Positions 36,747-47,300 of a DNA stretch of 64,000 nt are shown one piece after another. Within the stretch, counting starts at the first letter, position 1. Every line of letters starts with the position of its first letter. The notes below the pieces were generated by a model. That model was not told the DNA's origin. It was given only the letters and a program-made list of their open reading frames with translations, and ran no database searches. The position numbers were made by a program, and so were the translations under genes. Source of the stretch: Haematococcus lacustris (taxonomy: Eukaryota; Chlorophyta; Chlorophyceae; Chlamydomonadales; Haematococcaceae); the NCBI GenBank assembly GCA_030144725.1, contig JASKMD010000014.1, positions 1,124,350 to 1,188,349 of the forward strand. Reading direction: 5' to 3'.

Positions 36747-39512
36747 CTATCGCTGCCGCTGGTGCCGCCGCTGCCACTTCCGCAGCAGGCCTCTGTCGCG
36801 CACTTGCACCCACTCCTGGCCTGGCCTGCCTGGGTTAGGCATGGCGGGGCGGCCCAGCCAGCTGCTGAGCTCGCGTGGGCGGCCCGGCCCGGCTGCAATG
36901 CGGCGGATGTTCAGCGCGGCTGACACGTCTCGGTCGTAGAACCTGCGCTTGATGACATTGCTTGTAGAGCACATCAAGCCCCGGATCCGGGACCGCTTCG
37001 CCATGCTGCGCACCGGGTACAGCCACCTGCAAGGCAACATATGTCAATGCTCACTTGTAAGATCCTTCCTTGCCAAACCAAGTGTTAAGTCAAGCCATGT
37101 ATAGCCTAAACGGTGTAGGGGGTGTGTGCGATGCCACTCTACAGCTATGTAATGACTCCACTCCTACAGTGCCAATGCATCTGAGGTCTCTCACCTGAAG
37201 GACTCTGCCTGGCCCTGCACCACGTTGGTGCGGGCAGAGCTGACCCGGCTGGTCCGGAACTCATGCACCAGCACCACACGCCCTGGGAACTGCTTGCATG
37301 CCTCCCGTTGCATCTGCTTGACAGGCACACCCTTGCTGCCAATGCTGCCACTGCCACTGAAGCCTGCTGCCCCATAGGCCAGGGCCAGGGGGCGACCTGT
37401 GGCAGCCGAGTTGCAGCGTACCTTGGCACCCTTGACAGTCTGCAGCCAAGGCACACAAGGAGAGACACATTGTGAGCTCAGGTCAAGTCATGGCAAAGAC
37501 AAGCATTGTGAGCACACATACTGGCACACATACTGGCTGGGGGTACGGCCTACTCACCTCAGCCCAGAACTTGGCCACCGTGCGCTGCTTGCCTCCGTAC
37601 AGCCGGAACCTGGCGTTGGACCAGCGCGCCTTGGACAGCTCGGCCCACATGGCCGGCCAGGTCCACAGCGTCGTGTCAGCGTACTCCCGGTACCGCTGCA
37701 GCGAGGCGGTGTAGTTGGTGACTTGCGACAGTAGATCGTGCTGAGGCTTGATGCCGGCCGTCCAGACCTTGGACTCCTTGGCGTGCTCCGTGATGCCGCT
37801 CTGCCGGTAGTACTGCCCCGCAGTCAGGCTGCGCTGCCACACGGACTTCACAGCGCCGGAGGGGTACGCTCCTCGTGGGCCACTGTCGCCATGTTCGTCT
37901 TCCCGGGGTCGCAGCCCAGCCAATCGGCGTCCAGGTGCGCCAGCGGGTTGACAGCGCCCTCCTCCTTGCCCATGCAAGGCAGCTTGTCGGGCGGCTCTGT
38001 CTGGCTTGGGGCGGATGAACATCACGCTGATAGCGACTCCGTCAGTGTGCACCACCTGCGCGAATTTCTGCCCGACGTTGGGCCGGATGGCTGCGAGGTT
38101 GGGCAGGAAGGCGTTCCACCGGTTGGCCACCTGCAGCCAACATCAGCCACCACAACACACCTTGAGACCACCTAGAGACATCAAGTGGCCAAGGGTGCCA
38201 CAAACAATCTGCCTCCAGCAACCTGCCTTCAACAACATGCCACAATCAAAGCAGTGGCTGACCTGAGCACTCTCAAGGATCACTCACCTCACTGTCCTTG
38301 GGCCCGTCCACACCACTCCTGAACTTCTCCAAGGAGGTGATGTCCGCTGGCAGCATGCCAGCAGTACGCATCAAGCCAAATATGGCCTGGGTGTCCAGCT
38401 TGATGTGGTGCGCCTTGCAGCTGCAGCTGGGGGTGAGCGCAAAGGGGGAGGGGGGGCGGTAGGGCCTGGTGTTGCGCTGCCCCCCAGCTGCCTGCCAGAC
38501 CGCCCAGTCCAGCTGCCAGCTGACGTTGGCTGCCTCCAGCTGTCTGCTGGTGTCCACTGCATGGCGTAGCAGGCTGCCCCGGTTGCACCCCCTCTCCAGC
38601 CAGGCGTCGTTCACCTCCACCCCCTCACCCACCCCCAGCAACCTCCGCTGCCTGGCCACCTCATCCCGCATGGCCTCAGTAGGCACCACCCCACCCTGAC
38701 CCTCTAGCCAGGTCACCACCTTCCCCTGCACACTCCTCGCCACCCAGCTGCGCTGACGCTCAGTCCAGGCTGGACTGCCACCCACGGGCAGCCACACGCG
38801 GCGCTGGTGCTCGTGTGAGCCAGCGATGACCCGGGCTCCAGCCAGAGCCACCCCTTGCTCAACCCTGCGGAGGGAACAGCTCAGTGAGGCTGTTGGCGAA
38901 GTTGGTCTCCAGCTTGGTGCCCACATCGTCCACGGTGTTGGAGTCGTGCGCATAGCGAGGTACAGCTTTGAGGCGGTCGTGGAGACCCGGGTAGAAGGCC
39001 AGCACATCCTCCACTGCTTCGCTGGGCTGAGAGCGCCTTCCGGGAGGAGGCAGGCCGCGGCAGAGCTGCAGGTACATGTTGCGCTCCGCCAGGTTCGGGA
39101 TGACCGCGAGCTCAGCTGGGATTTCCTCGAAGACCTCCTGCCCGTCCGGAAGCACCCTGGCCCGCGTGAACCAGCCTCGCACCGCGAGGCCCAGTAGCAA
39201 GCTCCCGAGCAGCGCTCTCATGCTGCAGGCCTCCACCCAAGCCTCGAGTTGCGTGACGACCCGCAGCTCGACCACTTCGGACGCCACGACCGCTCCCGCC
39301 TCTAGACCAGCAGCGCACACACCCCTCATCACGGTATGCCGTTTGGCCTTCTTCGCATGCCATGTGTTGTTGTCGTGCCGGTCTTTGCGCGCTGCACCGC
39401 TGGCCTTCTTGTTCTTCTGCGCCTGGCTTGGTTCTGGCTGAGGCTTAAGCTCGCGGTCAACTTCAATGTCCGAGGCATTTCGATTACGTTTACGCTGCCT
39501 GTTTCGCTGCAT
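36747..39512 (-). CDS. Fanzor-like RuvC nuclease, copy C (most complete; frameshifted)
   Basis: Exons on the minus strand: 39512-38288, 38130-37558, 37439-37195 and 37026-36747, all with GT-AG borders. The N-terminus is basic (QRNRQRKRNRNASD), then AELAVIPNLAERNMYLQLC. RuvC-I reads WLGCDPGKTNMATVAHEE (Asp-Pro-Gly-Lys, ~37899-37910). The central segment ends KQRTVAKFWAE. A GRVVLVHEFRTSRVSSA block follows, and RuvC-III is RRFYDRDVSAALNIRRI (~36910-36945). Unlike most TnpB/Fanzor proteins the Cys pair after RTS is missing. The frame must shift near 38875, and twice around RuvC-I (near 37990 and 37870), where the two shifts compensate. These may be assembly indels or decay. Fanzors are eukaryotic relatives of TnpB that use an element-derived RNA to cut DNA. 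This copy starts 80 bp from the long GGGGC array. Confidence 0.72.
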
Positions 39513-39592
39513 CCTCTACCATGCTCTACAGCGACATATCAATGCTATGTTACAGTGTACTTACGCCAAATCGAAGCATTTAACCACCAACC

Positions 39593-41027
39593 GGGGCGGG
39601 GCGGGGCGGGGCGGGGCGGGGCGGGGCGGGGCGGGGCGGGGCGGGGCGGGGCGGGGCGGGGCGGGGCGGGGCGGGGCGGGGCGGGGCGGGGCGGGGCGGG
39701 GCGGGGCGGGGCGGGGCGGGGCGGGGCGGGGCGGGGCGGGGCGGGGCGGGGCGGGGCGGGGCGGGGCGGGGCGGGGCGGGGCGGGGCGGGGCGGGGCGGG
39801 GCGGGGCGGGGCGGGGCGGGGCGGGGCGGGGCGGGGCGGGGCGGGGCGGGGCGGGGCGGGGCGGGGCGGGGCGGGGCGGGGCGGGGCGGGGCGGGGCGGG
39901 GCGGGGCGGGGCGGGGCGGGGCGGGGCGGGGCGGGGCGGGGCGGGGCGGGGCGGGGCGGGGCGGGGCGGGGCGGGGCGGGGCGGGGCGGGGCGGGGCGGG
40001 GCGGGGCGGGGCGGGGCGGGGCGGGGCGGGGCGGGGCGGGGCGGGGCGGGGCGGGGCGGGGCGGGGCGGGGCGGGGCGGGGCGGGGCGGGGCGGGGCGGG
40101 GCGGGGCGGGGCGGGGCGGGGCGGGGCGGGGCGGGGCGGGGCGGGGCGGGGCGGGGCGGGGCGGGGCGGGGCGGGGCGGGGCGGGGCGGGGCGGGGCGGG
40201 GCGGGGCGGGGCGGGGCGGGGCGGGGCGGGGCGGGGCGGGGCGGGGCGGGGCGGGGCGGGGCGGGGCGGGGCGGGGCGGGGCGGGGCGGGGCGGGGCGGG
40301 GCGGGGCGGGGCGGGGCGGGGCGGGGCGGGGCGGGGCGGGGCGGGGCGGGGCGGGGCGGGGCGGGGCGGGGCGGGGCGGGGCGGGGCGGGGCGGGGCGGG
40401 GCGGGGCGGGGCGGGGCGGGGCGGGGCGGGGCGGGGCGGGGCGGGGCGGGGCGGGGCGGGGCGGGGCGGGGCGGGGCGGGGCGGGGCGGGGCGGGGCGGG
40501 GCGGGGCGGGGCGGGGCGGGGCGGGGCGGGGCGGGGCGGGGCGGGGCGGGGCGGGGCGGGGCGGGGCGGGGCGGGGCGGGGCGGGGCGGGGCGGGGCGGG
40601 GCGGGGCGGGGCGGGGCGGGGCGGGGCGGGGCGGGGCGGGGCGGGGCGGGGCGGGGCGGGGCGGGGCGGGGCGGGGCGGGGCGGGGCGGGGCGGGGCGGG
40701 GCGGGGCGGGGCGGGGCGGGGCGGGGCGGGGCGGGGCGGGGCGGGGCGGGGCGGGGCGGGGCGGGGCGGGGCGGGGCGGGGCGGGGCGGGGCGGGGCGGG
40801 GCGGGGCGGGGCGGGGCGGGGCGGGGCGGGGCGGGGCGGGGCGGGGCGGGGCGGGGCGGGGCGGGGCGGGGCGGGGCGGGGCGGGGCGGGGCGGGGCGGG
40901 GCGGGGCGGGGCGGGGCGGGGCGGGGCGGGGCGGGGCGGGGCGGGGCGGGGCGGGGCGGGGCGGGGCGGGGCGGGGCGGGGCGGGGCGGGGCGGGGCGGG
41001 GCGGGGCGGGGCGGGGCGGGGCGGGGC
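39593..41027 (+). repeat. (GGGGC)287 pentanucleotide array
   Basis: A perfect 1435-bp array between the divergent starts of Fanzor-like copy C and the BTB gene. Its copy number is about twice that of the 32111 array. Confidence 0.98.
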
Positions 41028-41366
41028 CCATGGAAGCTGTCAGTGTATTGGGGCACAAGTGTCTTGTAGAGAAGAAATGCGACCAGGTGACGGCAGGCAT
41101 TCTCCTCGATAGTCATGGTCCTTTCCTGGTTTGCCTCTTGCTTTCTAAGCCATACACTTTCTTTAACGTCTCTGTTCCTTGTTTTCATGCCAGTTGGAAT
41201 GATTAGCTACCAGGTGATGCGAGGGATGCACCTTCACGCCGACGATTTTCAGCACCCGTAATGGCAATGCGTGCGTGCGGCGGGGCGGGCGGTTAGACAT
41301 GACGGCGAAACATCCGCGTCCTCCTCTACACTACTCGCGGCATTGCAGTAGTCAAGCTCGTCAAGC
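41028..41366 (+). promoter_or_regulatory. 5' region of the BTB gene
   Basis: Between the GGGGC array and the start codon; duplicated upstream of the truncated copy (32891-33218). Contains gcgtgcgtgcggcggggcgg and no obvious TATA box. Promoter function is inferred from position only. Confidence 0.4.
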
Positions 41367-44300
41367 ATGGCTAAGCTGGACTGGGCCTGGCTATTCGGCA
41401 ACCCGTTTCTGTCGGACTGCACCGTGGAGCTGGACCGAGGACAGGGGACGTCTGCTTCAGCGTCGTTTCCACAGCGCGACAGCATACAGCTGCCGGGACA
41501 TGCAGTCCTTTTGGCGCACTCAAGCCCTCTGCTGCGCTCGTTGCTTGAGGCGTGCGTATGCTCCGACAACGCAGCCAGTGCGGGGCAGGAGCGAGGCGCA
41601 GGAGGAGGATGTGTCGTGCGGCTGCCCGTAGGGCCGGGCCAAGAACACGCGGGCCTGGTGGTCCTCCGCGGCATGTGGGTGCGCCTCGGTTACACCGTCG
41701 CAGCCTAGCAGGCAGTCGGCAGTAGGCCACGTACAAGCGAGGTCTGGGCTGAATTTGCCCGATAGGCATTCGAGGTCGAGGCAGTTTGGGCCTCGGCGGT
41801 CCATGCTGTTAGGTTCTCCCCATTCTTGCCACCTACAGCCAGGGGCTGAGAGATAAGGCGAGCATGGGACAGCGGCTGCCTTGCCATCACGTGAGCTCAG
41901 GCGACCAGGGTGGGCGGTGTCATGTGCGGTGTGTTTCTTGGTGGTGTGCTTGAGTGTTGTGGTGCAGGTACGATCCACACTCCCTGGGCTGCCGGTCATT
42001 GGAGATGCAGCCAGAGCTGCTGGTGGCCGCCCTCCGGCTGGCTGACCAGTGGCAGGCAGACTTGGTGGTCATGGTGAGCAACTTGCATATGCATGAACCA
42101 GGTCAGCTCAGGAAGCTGGCGCCACTAGGCTCATACCAGCTACCAGCTCATACCTGGTCATACCAGTGTGTCACTCCGCCATATCACTCTCTCACTACCA
42201 GGAGGCAGGCATCGGAGGTATACAACATCGGAGGAGGCACACACATTCAGCAGCATACTGCACTCAGCCCGCATTACCCAGTGCTTACAGCCCGCATTAG
42301 CCAGCGCTTACAGCCCGCATTAGCCAGCGCTTACAGGAAAACAAGGAAACGCATTGGCACAGCACAATGCTGTTCAATACATACAGCAGCGACTCTCAGG
42401 GACCATACATACATACATACATGCAGCAGCAAACATACAGCAGCGACTCTCAGGGACAGGCTAGATTGATAACAGGCAGAAACGAGCAAACTCGTTGAAC
42501 AGCAGCTTGCATGGAGATGAAAGCAGCATGCGTGGAGCCTGCAAGCCGGGGCAGCACATGTGCGCCACAGTTTGGCCACACATTCAGACACCACATGTAC
42601 AGACTTCAGAGATTGTGCATCAAGGTAATGCATGCCTGCCGCTGCCCCACTGCATTCAGGCTGCAGCCCGAGCCTTATCAGCCAGCACTGCCAGCTGGCC
42701 CTGGTCCACCACTGTGGCCATACTGGACCTGCCGCAAGCCCTGTTGGCCAGCCCACAGGTGGGTCTCGGGCGAGGGCGGCTGACCACTTCAAAGCCTTGT
42801 TTTGTCTGCATGGAGTCATGTTCCCGTGCACATGGCATGGGCGCCTACCAACTACACTATTGCCTTACCCCTGCGATAGCGCTAGAGCCTAGGGTGGGCA
42901 TGACAATCATGCATTGACTGTCAGCTGATGACAGTTCAAAGAGGGCACACACTGCTGTGCCACAGCCGGCTGCTGCTGCTGCTGCTGCTGCTGGGCCTTG
43001 GGTGGACGGTCTCGCAGCCGCGTGTAGCCCAGCCAAGGGTACCCCTTGCCATTGGCTGGCAGAGCTCCCTGCTCCGGCCACCAGCACAGCTCCAGCACCG
43101 CTAGATGCTGTGCTTTGAGACGTCTGTGTCTCTCCCAAGCAACTCAGGGTTTTCATGGCTGACTTTCACCGAGTGATGATCATGGACCAAAGCATGTAGC
43201 TCGGGCAGTCAAACAGAGCATGTGAACAGCTGCATGTTCTGTTACTGTCAAACACATTGTTACACAGCCGTTACAAGGTACGGCCTCTGCAGCGTCTTGG
43301 CCCTCAAAGGTGGGCCATCCAGCCAGACGCCAGCACACGAGCACAGCTGCAGCATGCACCTGAACTCTTGGGTGCCTGGGAGAGAAGCAATACAGCACCT
43401 TGACCTACACTAGTAAGCGTGGACCACTACAAAACCTTTACCCTCACTAGGGCCTTCATTTCTGTGGACCATTAAACGTGGACTGCTGCAAAACGGTGTT
43501 TTTGTCTGTGTGGAGTTCCCATGCACATGGCATGCATACGGCATGCACATGGCATACACATGGGCATGGTCGCCTACCACCTACCACCTGATAACAGCTT
43601 TAGGGGGGGGGTGGGCACACACTACTGTGACCCAGCAGGCTGCTGCTGCTGGGCCTTGTGTGGCTTGTCTCGCACCCGCTTGTAGCCTAGGCCTGGATAC
43701 TCCTTGCCCTTGGCTGGCAGCGCTCCCTGCTCTGGCCAGTAGCACAGCTCCAGCGGGCGCCACCTGCTCTCCCCGATGCGCTGCATGTTCAACGCTGCGT
43801 TGCAGTCCCGGTCTACCCACCTGCCTGGCTGTAATGCTGGCTTGGCTTTGGCAGCCTTGCCCTTGGCCTTGCCTTCGCCCTTGGGGGGCTGGGTGGGCTG
43901 GATTTGCTTGCTGCGCTGGGCTGGCGGGGGAGTGCTGCGCCCTGGCTCTGAGGCGGCTGGTTGTGTGGCTTCCTGGCTGCTGCCCAGGGGCTGTGGGGGC
44001 TTGCGTAGTGCCACCACCGGGCTCCACATCATGTTCCGCACTGGCTGGTCATGCTGCTGGCTCCAGGCTGCGCGTAGAGCTTGACAAAGCGCTCTGCACA
44101 TGCATGAAGGCATTCAGGTCAGGTCAGGTCAGTCCAGGTCCAGGTCCAGGTCCAGGTCCAGGTCCAGGTCCAGGTCCAGGTCCAGGTCCAGGTCCAGGTC
44201 CAGGTCCAGGTCCAGGCCGGATACAACACCAATGATAGCCTCGGCTGGAGAAGTGCTGCAGCATGGCGACCGCCAGCTGCATGGTGTGCGCACTGATGGT

Positions 44301-47300
44301 GTTGTGGTCACCCGTCCGGTTGGTGCTTCCCAGCTGCTGCAGCATGGCCCACAGCTCCTGGTTGCTAGGATTATTAGAGACCGGCTTGCGGATGTGGTGG
44401 ATGTGCGCCCCTTTGCGCTCAAGGTGGCGCTACAGCTGGTCGTAGACTATCTTGAAGTTGGAGTTAGCGGAGTGCATGCAGAACACTTGCAGCTGCGCTA
44501 GCATTAAAGGGTCTTCGCTGTCAAGGGGCAGGGGTGGCCCAGTGGGTGCTGCGGGTTGTGGGTGGAGGGCAGCAAGGCGGGCACTAGGTGGCCTGGACGT
44601 GGGCTTGCAGGCTGGCACTGGCGCCGGATCAGGATCAGGCTCAGGCTGAGGATCAGGATCACAGTCCATGGCCATACTTGCTGGCTGGGCACGGGCACGC
44701 AGGGGGAGTGGGGGTAGGGGTGCTGCATCAGGTGCACGGGGAGGCTGCACAGCTGGAGGTGTGGGGGCACAGATAAACTCATAGTTGGGGTTTCTAACCA
44801 AACAGGTGAGGAAGATGCGCAAGACAAACAAGGCCGCGATCACGTGCAGCTGAGATGGAGGTGCGCTATCGACTTGCGCTTGGTTTCTTGCAGCCTCGAA
44901 GCACAGCGCCACCCGGGACTTTAAAGACCTGCAGCGCAGCAGTATTAGCACACAGTGAGATATTGATTGTGGATGAGACACATGGCCGGGAGATACGAGG
45001 CTAGAAGGGTATGCGGCCCCGTGCGTACCTGGCGACGTTGCGTCTTCCATCCCTCCCTCCGCTCCTCTCGTTGCTTGCCTTGAGACGTACGAGGACCTGC
45101 GCTGGCAAGAGCAGCGGCGATGTGAGCTCACGCAGCGACGAACCTTGTTTTTGCGGGCTTTTAGTCGGACGCGGCTTTTGCTTGGCGGTGCTCTTCCGGG
45201 TTTTCGAAGGCATTGCGCCACTAGGCTCATACCAGCTACCAACTCATACCTGCTCATGCCAGTGTGTCGCTCCGCCACATCACTCTCGTGCCTCCAGGAG
45301 GCAGGCCCCGGCCCCGGTCCTGACAGCCTATTACTGTTGTGGCTGCAGCTGTCAAGGCAACTCCTGTGTGGTGCCTTTGACTGCAGGTGAGGCCACTGCA
45401 GCGCCGGGCCATGGAGGAGGTGGTGAGCAACCTAGGCAACCTGGAGCTTGCCTGGACCAAACCGGTGAGAGGGGTTAGAGGGGAAGGCTGCAAAAGGTGT
45501 ACCGTGGCTGTGTTAGTGGGCGGTGGGTCCGTCAGGCTGTGTCAAGTGCAAGGTTAGTCCAGGTGGGGCCCCCTGCCAGCACATCACAGCTACCACCACA
45601 TGGTCTGCTGCCTGCCAGCTGTCATGGCGGTGCACCGTGCCCCACCTCACCTGACACACCTGGCCTAGCTGCTGGTTGCTGGCTGTTGACTGCTGGCTGC
45701 AGGAGCTCCGAGGCAAGCTGATGGCGTTGCCCATTGACGCAGTGGAGCAGCTGCTGGTCGGCCGAGACCTGCAGGTAGCCTATGTTGCCTGCAACCAGTG
45801 TGCACTCCCTCTCGACCTGTGTTTCCTAAGCTGAAGCACGTTGCCACTGCGTGCTGCTGCTGCTTGCTGCTACCAGGCATGGTCAACTGCCCATGCCATT
45901 GCTCCGTCCTCGGTTTTGTTATCCGTGTCACCACTAAGCGGCCACTGGTACTGTGCAAGTGCTGAAGTGCTGCGTGAGTGTTGTGCAAGTGCTGTGCAAG
46001 TGCTGCAAGTGCAAGTGATGTGCAAGAGCTTAACGGCTATAGCTACACCGCAATGCCACTACACAGATAAATGCCTAAGTTGAGCCACTTTGTTCCAGAA
46101 AACAGTGTAGTCTCACAACGGGGTGGCTGCTCGGCAAGCAACTCATACCTACGTGTAGAGCTTTGAGTCTACTACCCGTCAGTGCCCATGTTGTTTCATG
46201 AGTCAAAGTGGTTGCGCAGCTGCAGCCCGGAAAGTGGAGCCCACCCGAAAATATGGGTTTTCAAACTAAAGTAACCTAAGTTGAGTCAGCCCCGTCACAG
46301 CCAACTCCCACAGACACTTGCTACCCCCACTTCAGGCATGTCATAACTATGGGGTTGAGGCCCTGATGGCACCAAAAATCCACATAAAAGCTGTGTTGCG
46401 AGTCGACAATTAAAGCATCACGATGTGCCCCCCCCCCTACACGCGAGCCCCTCCGCCATACTTAGCTGCCCTCATGGAAACCTGCTCTTTCAGCTCCTGC
46501 CTGTTGTAGCATTGGTCTACTGCCCGGAAATACAACGGAGGTTGCTTCTCCATTGAGCAACTAACAGCTGCATCCATCATATCGTTGGTGACATTTAGGC
46601 AATTCCATGGTATTAGAGTCACCATGCTCTTGCCAGCTTGGATGGGGGCTTTGGCAGATGCCAGCAGCTGCTCCTTGTTGGGGGGTTATAGGCCCGTCTT
46701 GGCAAACGCACGCTTCAATGGCTTCGTTTAGTACGGTATTATTTCAATATTAATTCATATTAGTAATTTCATTATTATTCCAATGGCTTCATTTGCTGCT
46801 CGGGCTTGCATTAGGGGAGAAGTGTGGCAGGCCCTTGCTCACACGGACCTCGCAGGCCCACTGCACTGCTCCAAGGAGGTCCAATCTGGTCACCCCCCTA
46901 CCCTGCGCTTGGGCCCCCTTAACAATGCTGACCAGCTGCATCTCCTCTGCCTCAGTCAAAGCTGTTGGTCTTCCCCTTGTAGCAACCCTACCCCCCATAT
47001 TGATAAAGTCACTGAGGGTGGAGCGGGGTACGCCATGCTGTTTAGCCACAGCACGCACAGAGGGGCGCGCAACCCCCCTCTTGTACTTGAAGAAGGCCTG
47101 AGCGGCGGCTGCAAGCATGCTAGCCCTGTGGCGTGCCCCGTTAGAAGCTCTGCTGGACCTCCTAGCGCGTGTGGCAGAAGCGGTGATTATCTGAGCAAGG
47201 GCCGGGGCCTGAGCTCTGCAAGTAGAAAAGCCATCTCTTGTTACTTGCAAAAATTCCCGCCCAACATGGCAAGCGCTACCGCCGGACAGCCGCACATTTG

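Larger units (their letters stand above)
42123..45304 (+). repeat. Direct ~85-bp duplication in BTB introns
   Basis: 42123-42208 and 45219-45304 share cgccactaggctcataccag and the following ~60 bp through ccaggaggcaggc. The pair brackets exon 3 and the Fanzor-like insertions, so they record a duplication or insertion event in this interval. Confidence 0.8.
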
